31,996 bases of DNA. Origin: Huintestinicola sp050874005 (GTDB taxonomy: Bacteria > Bacillota > Clostridia > Oscillospirales > Ruminococcaceae). A model generated the notes under the pieces. The model was not told the origin of the DNA. It saw only the letters and a list, made by a program, of their open reading frames with translations, and did not search any database. The stretch lies in NCBI RefSeq assembly GCF_050874005.1, contig NZ_JBNMJV010000033.1:1-31996 (forward strand), read 5' to 3'. Both the position numbers and the translations under genes were made by a program. Positions 24,104 through 30,470 of the stretch are shown one piece after another; positions within the stretch are counted from its first letter, which is position 1; each line of letters begins with the position of its first letter.

Positions 24104-24127
24104 AAAGACCGGATTGCTCCGATCTTT
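24104..24127 (-). promoter_or_regulatory. GCAA-capped leader hairpin ahead of rimP
   Basis: On the transcribed strand AAAGATCGGA and TCCGGTCTTT form a 10-bp stem (one G-U pair) closed by a GCAA loop of the stable GNRA class. Its 3' arm ends about 10 nt before the GGAGG of rimP. The following TTTCTTGTTTG is mildly U-rich. It may protect the 5' end, act as a regulatory or protein-binding site, or be a weak attenuator. Confidence 0.55.
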
Positions 24128-24154
24128 GCCTCAAACTATTGGTGTACTGTAATT

Positions 24155-24183
24155 ATTATAACACATTTTTCTCCGAAATGCAA
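24155..24183 (-). promoter_or_regulatory. Sigma-A promoter of the rimP-nusA-infB run
   Basis: Read leftward: TTGCAT (24183-24178), a 17-nt spacer, TATAAT (24160-24155). It lies about 75 nt upstream of the rimP start and probably drives all ten genes down to gltX. Confidence 0.85.
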
Positions 24184-24267
24184 GGGCTTTTGAAAAAAAT
24201 TTGTCGGTAATCGGTAAAAAAATACCGCCCAGCACCCCGAATTTATGTACATTTAGCTTAAATTAAA

Positions 24268-24297
24268 GCACAGGAGCCGGAAAACCGCTCCCTGTGC
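24268..24297 (-). terminator. Terminator of the ilvA-ridA operon
   Basis: GCACAGGAGCCGG (24268-24280) faces CCGCTCCCTGTGC (24285-24297) around a short loop with one offset base. Read leftward TTTAATTT follows. It lies just after the ridA stop codon. Confidence 0.7.
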
Positions 24298-24307
24298 CGT
24301 AAAAATA

Positions 24308-24682
24308 TCAAAGTTCAGCGATAACTTCTACCTCAGCAAGAACGCCCTTGGGAAGCTTTGACACCTCCACGCAGGAACGAGCAGGCTTGCTTGTGAAATA
24401 CTCGCCGTAAACCGCATTGAAAGCTGCAAAATCGTCCATATTGTCAAGGAAGCAGGTAGTCTTTACCACATTGTCAAAAGTGCAGCCTGCCTCGGCAAGA
24501 ACAGCCTTCAGATTTTCGCAGATCTGTCTTGTCTGAGCTTCAATGCCCTGAGCCTCAACATTGCCCGTTGCGGGATCAATTGCTATCTGACCCGATGTGA
24601 AAAGAAGATTTCCGCTTTTTACTGCCTGAGAGTAAGGACCGATAGCATCGGGAGCGTTTTTTGTGTAGATTTTTTCTGACAT
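24308..24682 (-). CDS. ridA: RidA-family enamine/imine deaminase
   Basis: This 124-residue protein hydrolyses the reactive enamines and imines released by PLP enzymes, such as 2-aminocrotonate from threonine dehydratase, giving 2-ketobutyrate and ammonia. It shows the family signature: NAPDAIGPYSQAVKSGNLLFTSGQI near the start, the conserved Arg in SKPARSCVEVSKLPKGVLAEVEVIAEL, and ENLKAVLAEAG. The start at 24682 has GGAGG 8 nt upstream. Longer upstream reading is non-coding overlap with the acetyltransferase gene. It is the last gene of the operon headed by ilvA, which makes its natural partner clear. Confidence 0.92.
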   Translation of the reverse strand: MSEKIYTKNAPDAIGPYSQAVKSGNLLFTSGQIAIDPATGNVEAQGIEAQTRQICENLKAVLAEAGCTFDNVVKTTCFLDNMDDFAAFNAVYGEYFTSKPARSCVEVSKLPKGVLAEVEVIAEL

Positions 24683-24698
24683 AATAAATTCCTCCAAA

Positions 24699-25331
24699 TT
24701 ATTTATATTCATTGAGATAATTTTGCAGTCTTTCTGCAAATTTTCCAATGTGGATACCGTCAACAAACGAGTGGTGTGCCTGAACGGAAACGGGAATAAA
24801 AATCCTGCCGTTTTTCTCATAATATTTTCCCCAGTCAAAAAGCGGAGTGGCATTATCTTTTCTGCCGCTGTTGGTATGGGAAATATGGGTATATGTTATC
24901 CAGGGCATAGGAGAACATTGGAACACATCGTTTCCAAGGGGACCCGTAAAATATTCCTTCTGCTCCTCAGCCGTCTTTTTGGCAAGTCGGACATATTCGT
25001 CAAGAGTGTCTTTAATAGGAACATTTACCACCTTGAAAAGCTCCGTTTCCTTATTCAGATAGGTAAATGCCGTATCAATGCTATCAAAAAGCACGACCTT
25101 GCCGTCAGCAAAGCGGTATCTGAATTCTTCGATTTCATTGGCGCATTTGCAGACCGCATAGACCATAGAAAGGGTAAAGGAATATCCCTTTGCCTTAATA
25201 TTTTTCAGGAACTCTGTAATATCTGCCTCAAAGGTAACGCAGAAGGACGGCTCAATGCTGTTTCTGAAAACCATACAATGCATTGTACGCTTCCAAGTTT
25301 TTTCATCAATTTCCGTATATCTGTTCGGCAT
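24699..25331 (-). CDS. CatA-like chloramphenicol acetyltransferase family protein
   Basis: This 210-residue protein has the fold signature of type A CAT. The catalytic motif is His186-His187-Ser-Phe-Val-Asp191-Gly (AHHSFVDG), where CAT has HHxxxDG. PMPWITYTHISHT is at 141-153, and FLKNIKAKGYSFTLSMVYAVCKCANEIEEFRYR lies in the N-terminal half. It would transfer an acetyl group from acetyl-CoA to a hydroxyl. Chloramphenicol is the classic substrate, but many chromosomal relatives have unknown acceptors. It starts 3 nt after the ilvA stop and ends 16 nt before ridA, so it is part of an amino-acid operon rather than a resistance cassette. The ribosome binding site is weak, suggesting coupling to ilvA. 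Confidence 0.8.
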   Translation of the reverse strand: MPNRYTEIDEKTWKRTMHCMVFRNSIEPSFCVTFEADITEFLKNIKAKGYSFTLSMVYAVCKCANEIEEFRYRFADGKVVLFDSIDTAFTYLNKETELFKVVNVPIKDTLDEYVRLAKKTAEEQKEYFTGPLGNDVFQCSPMPWITYTHISHTNSGRKDNATPLFDWGKYYEKNGRIFIPVSVQAHHSFVDGIHIGKFAERLQNYLNEYK

Positions 25332-25334
25332 AGC

Positions 25335-26531
25335 TTACACCAGCTTAAATCCCGCACCGGTAAGCGCATTCCGTATCTGAGCAATATGCTCGTGATTTCT
25401 TGTTTCAAGGATAATTCTCAGGTAACAGCCGTTGATGTCCGCACCCTCGTTTGCACGCTCGTGGTGAACGGATATAACATTGCCGCCAAGAGAAGCGATT
25501 ATATCCGAAACACCCTTCAGCTGACCCGGCTTGTCGATAAGCTCGATGTTCAGCAGACAAGTCCTTCCCGATTTAAGCAGACCTCTCTCAATAACACGGC
25601 TGAGAATTGTAACGTCAATGTTACCTCCCGAAACAAGGCAGATGACCTTCTTGCCCTCTATCCCGGGTATCTTGTCAAACATAACAGCCGCAACGGGAAC
25701 CGCTCCCGCACCCTCGGCAATAAGCTTATGCTGCTCCATAAGGGCGAGTATTGCGCTGGATATCTCGTCGTCGGTAACTGTAACTACACCGTCAACGTAT
25801 TCTTTGCAAAGCTCGAATGTATTAACACCCGGCTCCATTACCTTTATGCCGTCAGCAATGGTGGAAACGGAGGAAAGACGCTCTATTTTTCCGTGTGCGA
25901 GAGACTGCTCCATACTTGGTGCACCTGCCGCCTGAACGCCGTATACCTTTATCTCGGGTTTCAGCTTTTTGAGAGTGAACGCAACACCCGAAATAAGTCC
26001 GCCGCCGCCTACGGGAACTACAACAGCGTCCGCCTCGGGGAGCTGCTCAAGGAGCTCCAGACCGATAGTTCCCTGTCCTGCGATAACATATTCATCATCA
26101 AAGGGGTGGATAAATGTATAACCCTTTTCGTCTCTCAGACTGATAGCCTTTGCGTATGCGTCATCGTAAACACCGTCCACAAGGCATATGTCCGCACCGT
26201 AGGAACGGGTAGCCTCGATTTTTGAGATAGGCGCAGCGTCGGGGAGACATATAAGGGATTTTATGCCGTTCTTGGCAGCAGCCAAAGCCACGCCCTGAGC
26301 GTGATTTCCTGCGCTGCAGGCAATAACTCCCCTTGCTTTTTCCTCGTCTGAAAGCTGGGAAATTTTGTAATATGCTCCTCTCACCTTGAAGGAGCCTGTT
26401 ACCTGTAAATTCTCGGTTTTGAGATAGACCTGGCATTTGTCCGAAAGCTTTGGAGCAGGGATAATATCGGTTTTTCTGATAACCTCTTTAAGCTTGTAAG
26501 ACGCACTGTAAACCATATCAAGTGTAAGCAT
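25335..26531 (-). CDS. ilvA: Threonine dehydratase (threonine ammonia-lyase) with ACT domain
   Basis: This 398-residue PLP enzyme turns threonine into 2-ketobutyrate, the first step of isoleucine synthesis. The PLP lysine is Lys49 in TGSFKVRGAY. GNHAQGVA, the Gly-rich PVGGGGLISG loop and a late CLVSGGNIDVT complete the active site. An ACT domain ends the protein (FLVNIELIDKPGQLKGVSDII..., about 320-398), giving the medium-length form. The start is ATG 26531, 7 nt after AAGGAG. The open frame runs further upstream, but only through the terminator of the T-box leader. Expression is likely controlled by the T-box at 26577-26860. Confidence 0.94.
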   Translation of the reverse strand: MLTLDMVYSASYKLKEVIRKTDIIPAPKLSDKCQVYLKTENLQVTGSFKVRGAYYKISQLSDEEKARGVIACSAGNHAQGVALAAAKNGIKSLICLPDAAPISKIEATRSYGADICLVDGVYDDAYAKAISLRDEKGYTFIHPFDDEYVIAGQGTIGLELLEQLPEADAVVVPVGGGGLISGVAFTLKKLKPEIKVYGVQAAGAPSMEQSLAHGKIERLSSVSTIADGIKVMEPGVNTFELCKEYVDGVVTVTDDEISSAILALMEQHKLIAEGAGAVPVAAVMFDKIPGIEGKKVICLVSGGNIDVTILSRVIERGLLKSGRTCLLNIELIDKPGQLKGVSDIIASLGGNVISVHHERANEGADINGCYLRIILETRNHEHIAQIRNALTGAGFKLV

Positions 26532-26576
26532 AACCATTCTCCTTTTCATATTGGCGCAAACCGATTTTCGGAAAAT

Positions 26577-26860
26577 AAAAAACCTCACCCCTTGTTATCA
26601 AGAGGTGAGGACAAATGTACCCACGTTACCACTCTTATTGCACCGATAAACAGTACCGCTCAGTCTGCCATCAAACAATAGCAGTTCTCTGTAACGGGAG
26701 AAGCCCGCTGCCGCCTAATAAGCCAAAGCCTTTCAGCCGCAAAGCTCAGGGGTGATGGGAGATTGCCTTTAAAGCCGCCTGCTCACACCAAATGCAGGCT
26801 CTCTGATGACTTTTCACGGGCGCTCCGTCCCCGTCAGCGCATTTGTAACATATCCGATAC
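26577..26860 (-). promoter_or_regulatory. T-box leader (tRNA-sensing riboswitch) of ilvA, probably isoleucine
   Basis: Read leftward from the promoter, the leader holds a stem I region with AGAGAGCC, then the possible specifier ATC (26756-26754) followed by A, as expected for tRNA-Ile. A T-box sequence AGAGTGGTAACGTGGG (26635-26620) follows. Last comes a terminator stem (26583-26610) followed by six T residues (26582-26577). The T-box core TGGTAACG departs from the usual TGGNACCG, but keeps the TGGT that pairs with ACCA of an A-discriminator tRNA. Uncharged tRNA would stabilise the antiterminator and switch on ilvA, the acetyltransferase gene and ridA. The Ile assignment is inferred; Thr (ACC) is the alternative, but its codon is followed by C. 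Confidence 0.85.
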
Positions 26861-26864
26861 TTTT

Positions 26865-26892
26865 ATTATAGCCTAATTTTCCGATTTGTCAA
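26865..26892 (-). promoter_or_regulatory. Promoter of the T-box leader
   Basis: Read leftward: TTGACA (26892-26887), a 16-nt spacer, TATAAT (26870-26865). Both hexamers are perfect. Confidence 0.85.
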
Positions 26893-26914
26893 GTACTTTT
26901 TCAAACAATTTACC

Positions 26915-27077
26915 GGGAATCTCTGAAAACCTCCTTCACGGCAGCTTTTCTATGACTTATATCATCTGCTTCGTTGTCAGACCTTGTAAGACATCAAGTA
27001 TTACTGCGGTCTGACGCCTTGCATCTGATATAAGTCATCATGAAAATCTGCTCGTGTCCCGGTTTTCAGAGAATCCC
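26915..27077. repeat. 163-bp long imperfect inverted repeat (hairpin element)
   Basis: The outer arms GGGAATCTCTGAAAACC (26915-26931) and GGTTTTCAGAGAATCCC (27061-27077) differ at one position. Inside them ATGACTTATATCA and TGATATAAGTCAT match perfectly over 13 bp, and GTCAGACC/GGTCTGAC pair further in, so the whole piece can fold into one stem of about 70-75 bp per arm. It fills the space between the stop codon of thrH (27081) and the -35 box of the ilvA leader. No T-run follows in either direction, so it is not a standard terminator. It resembles a MITE or a structured RNA. No target duplication was seen. Confidence 0.7.
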
Positions 27078-27080
27078 CAA

Positions 27081-27683
27081 TCAGTCAAGCACCTTTTTAA
27101 TAGCAGCCATAAGCTCCTCGTAGGTCTCGAATGCGGGCAGCTCGGGGTTGTCGTTCTTGATCTTATCTGTACTCTTGAAAAGGAAGCCTGCCTTGCTTGC
27201 CTTTATCATACCGAGATCGTTGTAGCTGTCTCCGCTGGCGATGGTGTCATATCCGATGGACTGGAGAGCCTTTACTGTGGTGAGCTTAGACTGCTCGCAG
27301 CGCATTTTAAAGCCTGTTACCTCGCCGTTTTCGGAAACCTCAAGTGAGTTGCAGAAAATGGTGGGCCAGCCCAGCTTCTTCATAAGAGGAGAAGCAAACT
27401 GTGTGAATGTATCGCTGATGATAATTACCTGTGTCAGAGAACGAAGCTCGTCTAAAAACTCCTTTGCTCCGGGCATAGGGTCTATCTTTGCAATGGTGTC
27501 CTGAATTTCCTTTAATCCAAGACCGTGCTCCTTGAGGATACCGATGCGCCATTTCATAAGCTTATCGTAATCGGGCTCGTCACGGGTGGTCTTTTTCAGC
27601 TCGGGGATACCGCTGGCCTCTGCAAATGCTATCCATATCTCGGGAACGAGAACACCCTCAAGATCGAGACAAACTATATTCAT
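27081..27683 (-). CDS. thrH: ThrH-type phosphoserine phosphatase / homoserine phosphotransferase
   Basis: This 200-residue HAD-family enzyme has the nucleophile in DLEGVLVPE (Asp7), IISDTFTQFASPLMKKLGWPTIFCN in the middle and GDSYNDLGMI as the fourth HAD motif. The DLEGVLVPEIW start and the GWPTIFCN segment are typical of ThrH, which removes phosphate from phosphoserine and can pass it to homoserine, helping serine and threonine synthesis. The neighbouring ilvA operon uses threonine, which fits. The start is the ATG at 27683, preceded by AGGAAATATG; a GTG 15 nt upstream lies in the ribosome binding region. It appears monocistronic with its own strong promoter. Confidence 0.85.
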   Translation of the reverse strand: MNIVCLDLEGVLVPEIWIAFAEASGIPELKKTTRDEPDYDKLMKWRIGILKEHGLGLKEIQDTIAKIDPMPGAKEFLDELRSLTQVIIISDTFTQFASPLMKKLGWPTIFCNSLEVSENGEVTGFKMRCEQSKLTTVKALQSIGYDTIASGDSYNDLGMIKASKAGFLFKSTDKIKNDNPELPAFETYEELMAAIKKVLD

Positions 27684-27714
27684 ATCATATTTCCTCACTT
27701 TTCGTAATTTTCCT

Positions 27715-27771
27715 CCCGTATGATACGGGAAATTCTTATCTGATTATATCACATTAAGAGTTCAAAGTCAA
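27715..27771 (-). promoter_or_regulatory. thrH promoter and leader hairpin
   Basis: Read leftward: TTGACT (27771-27766), a 17-nt spacer, TATAAT (27748-27743). The transcript then forms a small hairpin (CCCGTA/TACGGG, 27715-27729) running into GGGAGGAAAA, a ribosome-binding-like stretch about 30 nt ahead of the start codon. No gene was seen in the remaining bases to 27805. Confidence 0.75.
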
Positions 27772-27805
27772 TATTTCGGAAAAAATTATGGTAATCCCCT
27801 TCTTA

Positions 27806-28963
27806 TCAGTTGTCACCCAAAGGGAAAATCTTATCCTTTATCATATCACGCATTTTAGTCACCGCAGGCATAAGCTCGGTAAGGCTGCCGCAGTCGTCAA
27901 CGCCGTTGGAAGTCCACGCCATAACGCCGTTCCAGCCGTTGTTATATGCGTTTTCGTAATCTTCCTCGGAAGTTCTGCCGCTCTCGCTCTTGACCGCCGC
28001 CTCGCCTATGACGCAGGGCTTTGTTCCGTCAAGTCCGAATGAAACGGGAGACTGCTCAAAGGGATAACCCATATAGGAATTCTGCCAGAAATAATAGTGG
28101 GTGGAATAAAAGTCAAGGTATGCGTTCTCTCCGCCAAGAGATTTGAGGAACTCGTCGGAAACATAGTTGCCCTCATACTTGTCCGAGTTGTACTTCACCA
28201 TTCCCAGACCCACCGTTACCAGCTCGTCGGAATTTTCGTGAATGGCGGCGGAGCATTTTGCAAAGAATGTGGAGAGCTGTTCCCAGCCAACCTTGCCGCA
28301 TTCGGCGTTTTCGTGTACCCAATCTGGCTCGTTCATAAGATCAATGCTCCAGAGACTGGGGCTGTTTCCATATCTCTCCACAAAAGGGATAACGTAGGAG
28401 TCGATATATGACTGTGTGGCTGTATCATCGGATATCATAGTTCTGAATTTATCGCAGCCCGTGTTTCCGTCCTTGAAATGGTCAAAGGAAAGAAGGGTAG
28501 CCATTATGTAGATATCGTGCTTCTCCGCAAGCTCGAAAAGTTTGTAAAGGTCGGTCCAATGCTGCTCGTCAACTGCCTGAACAGTTCCGTCGGTTCTGAG
28601 ACGAACAATGCTCATTCCGTTACAGTTCACCCATATTCTTGTAGCGTTTACTCCTGCCTCGTGAAGCTCGGCAAAATGATTGTCCCAGAAGCTTTCATCA
28701 AAATTTCCGCCAAAGTCGTTCCAGTTCTGCCAGGGAGTGTTCACTCCGTTTATCCAAAGCTCCTTGCCGTCCACCTTGAAAGATGTTCCGTCAACGGTGA
28801 CACGCTTCTTTTCGTAATCAGCCGAAGAAGCAGCCAAAGACGTTGTGTCCTGTGCGGCGGATCCGCTCTGAGTATCTTCCGATGTATTGTTTTCTCCCCC
28901 GCAGGCTGTCATAGACAGAAGCAGAGAAGCTGAGAGAACTATATTCATTACCCTGTTTTTCAT
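27806..28963 (-). CDS. GH5-like glycoside hydrolase lipoprotein
   Basis: This 385-residue lipoprotein has signal peptide and lipobox SMTAC (Cys21), then a Ser/Thr/Glu-rich linker to about residue 50. The rest is a (beta/alpha)8 hydrolase of the GH5/clan A type: FKVDGKELWINGVNTPW, NATRIWV, acid/base Glu212 in the DLMNEPDW block, HYYFW at 289-293, nucleophile-type Glu321 in CVIGEAAV, and MAWTSNG near 348-354. It would hydrolyse a beta-1,4-linked polysaccharide such as mannan or cellulose at the cell surface; the subfamily is not certain. It is encoded 5 nt after a DtxR/MntR-type regulator gene and is co-transcribed with it. No strong terminator was found after it. Confidence 0.82.
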   Translation of the reverse strand: MKNRVMNIVLSASLLLSMTACGGENNTSEDTQSGSAAQDTTSLAASSADYEKKRVTVDGTSFKVDGKELWINGVNTPWQNWNDFGGNFDESFWDNHFAELHEAGVNATRIWVNCNGMSIVRLRTDGTVQAVDEQHWTDLYKLFELAEKHDIYIMATLLSFDHFKDGNTGCDKFRTMISDDTATQSYIDSYVIPFVERYGNSPSLWSIDLMNEPDWVHENAECGKVGWEQLSTFFAKCSAAIHENSDELVTVGLGMVKYNSDKYEGNYVSDEFLKSLGGENAYLDFYSTHYYFWQNSYMGYPFEQSPVSFGLDGTKPCVIGEAAVKSESGRTSEEDYENAYNNGWNGVMAWTSNGVDDCGSLTELMPAVTKMRDMIKDKIFPLGDN

Positions 28964-28968
28964 ATAAT

Positions 28969-29355
28969 TTAATTTTCCTTTCCTGATGTGTATTCTGCGG
29001 TAAAATGCTTTAATTTTTCATAGCTTTCCTCGCTTATGATATGCTCGATCTTGCAGGCGTCGTGCTCTGCGTTTTCGTGGCTCACATTAAGCACGTCCTC
29101 TAAGAAACGGGTGATACTCACGTGTCTTTCATATATTGACTCCGCTTTTTTTCTTCCTTCTTCGGTCAGAAGTATCTGACCGCCTGCCTCAACGGTTATA
29201 TAACCGTTTTTCTTAAGGATATTCACCGCTCTGCTGATGCTGGGCTTTGAATAATTCAGCTCGCAGGCAATATCCACCGAACGGACAAAGCCTGTTTTTT
29301 CGTGGAGCAGAAGAATGGTTTCAAGATAGTCCTCGCCTGATTCATATATGGGCAT
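28969..29355 (-). CDS. DtxR/MntR-family metal-dependent transcriptional regulator
   Basis: This 128-residue protein begins with the winged helix-turn-helix, with ESGEDYLETILLLHEK containing the conserved Asp9 and Glu12, and RSVDIACELNYSKPSISRAVNILKKNGYITVE. The metal-binding dimer half follows (RHVSITRFLEDVL, and EHDACKIEHIIS with the conserved Glu and His). It lacks the C-terminal SH3-like domain, as in MntR. Such regulators bind Mn(II) or Fe(II) and repress metal uptake genes. AAAGGAG stands before the ATG. The gene heads a two-gene unit with a GH5-like lipoprotein, which is unusual for a metal regulator. No transporter for metals is adjacent. Confidence 0.88.
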   Translation of the reverse strand: MPIYESGEDYLETILLLHEKTGFVRSVDIACELNYSKPSISRAVNILKKNGYITVEAGGQILLTEEGRKKAESIYERHVSITRFLEDVLNVSHENAEHDACKIEHIISEESYEKLKHFTAEYTSGKEN

Positions 29356-29385
29356 AACATCGCTCCTTTTTGTTTATTACCACAT

Positions 29386-29414
29386 ATTATAACATATCCC
29401 GTAATATTCTTCAA
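29386..29414 (-). promoter_or_regulatory. Promoter of the regulator-GH5 unit
   Basis: Read leftward: TTGAAG (29414-29409), a 17-nt spacer, TATAAT (29391-29386), about 30 nt ahead of the start codon. No strong MntR-type dyad was recognised by eye. Confidence 0.75.
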
Positions 29415-29437
29415 GGGATTTTTGAAAAAATTGGTTC

Positions 29438-30286
29438 TTATATAAGTCCCGCCGCCTGAAATCCGAATATCCCTGCTATAACGCAGAGGCTTCCTGCAAG
29501 AGACAGCTTCGAAGGCTTCTCCTTCTGTGAAAAAAATCCCGAAACGAACATAACTATAAGTATCATAGGCTGAATGAACGAATAATTCGTAAGACTCTCG
29601 GCGGCAATGCGGTTTTCGCACAGAAGTCCTAAAGCATTAGGCAGCTTGCAGGCAAGCACAATGAGCATTCCCTTCATCCCCTCGGGGCTTTCCTTCGGTA
29701 TCTTCAAAGGCTTTGCGGCAGGAAGCATTATGAGTGCGAGTATCACCAGAGCGCATAAAAGGGTCATTGTGGAGGATATATAGCTTTCTGCAGCTTTCAT
29801 AATAAAACCATAGCTGAATTTTGCGGCAAGATACAGCACAAGAGGCAGGGCGATCTTTTTATAATCCACCTGTTTGCGTCCCTCACGGGCGATAAGAAAA
29901 AGCCCTGCGGCTGTTATGATTATACAGAGTATCTTCAGTCCCTTTATGTCCTGTCCATACAGGAAAACGTCTGTAAAATAGGACATAAACAGGGTAAGCC
30001 CCAGCCAGGCTTTAAGCTCGAATACCGACATCTCGGCAAGTATCCTGGCGCTCATTCCGAATTCCAGATATTTGCTCAGAACGATAAGTCCGATAAACAG
30101 AAAGCTCATAGGACTGATTGTGAAATGCATATCCGAAAACGGCAGAGTAAAAAGCAGGAAAAATACAGTTCCCGACGCCATTAAAAAGGTCAGCTGAGGA
30201 CCTGTGTATTTACATTTGCTGACGGCGTATTTATCGTTAAGTGAGGTAATGGAATAGAGGGCAACTACGGTTATCATCAGAAGCAT
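29438..30286 (-). CDS. EamA/DMT-type membrane transporter
   Basis: This 282-residue integral membrane protein has about nine or ten hydrophobic segments arranged as two halves, typical of drug/metabolite (EamA-like) transporters. Marks include MLLMITVVALYSITSLNDKYAV, LIVLSKYLEFGMSARILAEMSVFELKAWL and, at the end, YSFIQPMILIVMFVSGFF...LSLAGSLCVIAGI. The last two segments match the second EamA half. Substrate cannot be deduced. The ATG has AAAGGA about 10 nt upstream, and the gene has its own perfect promoter. Its stop lies before the mntR-type promoter, so it is a separate unit. Confidence 0.8.
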   Translation of the reverse strand: MLLMITVVALYSITSLNDKYAVSKCKYTGPQLTFLMASGTVFFLLFTLPFSDMHFTISPMSFLFIGLIVLSKYLEFGMSARILAEMSVFELKAWLGLTLFMSYFTDVFLYGQDIKGLKILCIIITAAGLFLIAREGRKQVDYKKIALPLVLYLAAKFSYGFIMKAAESYISSTMTLLCALVILALIMLPAAKPLKIPKESPEGMKGMLIVLACKLPNALGLLCENRIAAESLTNYSFIQPMILIVMFVSGFFSQKEKPSKLSLAGSLCVIAGIFGFQAAGLI

Positions 30287-30337
30287 AGGACGGTGTTCCT
30301 TTCCTTGATTAAAGCTGTTTAATGCATAGCATAAATA

Positions 30338-30366
30338 ATTATAAAGCTACAGTAAAAAAATGTCAA
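30338..30366 (-). promoter_or_regulatory. Perfect sigma-A promoter of the EamA-type gene
   Basis: Read leftward: TTGACA (30366-30361), a 17-nt spacer, TATAAT (30343-30338), an exact consensus, about 50 nt from the start codon and divergent to the MATE gene. Confidence 0.85.
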
Positions 30367-30425
30367 GACAGATATTGAAATGAAAAATTCAAATACTTTC
30401 TCTTAGATATTCCATATTTAAGGTG

Positions 30426-30431
30426 TATAAT
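30426..30431 (+). promoter_or_regulatory. Likely -10 box of the MATE gene
   Basis: TATAAT preceded by GTG lies 40 nt ahead of the MATE start codon. The expected -35 position holds only TTAGAT, so this would be a weak promoter. Confidence 0.5.
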
Positions 30432-30470
30432 CAGAAGAAAATGCAATACGGACAGAAAGAGGTTTATTTT

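Noticed and set aside
24699..25331. Calling the CAT-like gene an antibiotic resistance gene
   Set aside because: The fold and HHxxxDG motif fit, but the gene is built into a T-box amino-acid operon with no mobile signs, so chloramphenicol as true substrate is not supported.
24723..26225. A 500-codon open frame on the plus strand
   Set aside because: It lies fully antisense to ilvA and the acetyltransferase gene, has no ribosome binding site and its protein is rich in Cys, Asn and Leu without any domain; it is a by-product of codon use in the real genes.
26915..27077. Reading the long inverted repeat as the thrH terminator or a CRISPR remnant
   Set aside because: There is no T-run on either side and there is only one dyad, not regularly spaced repeats.
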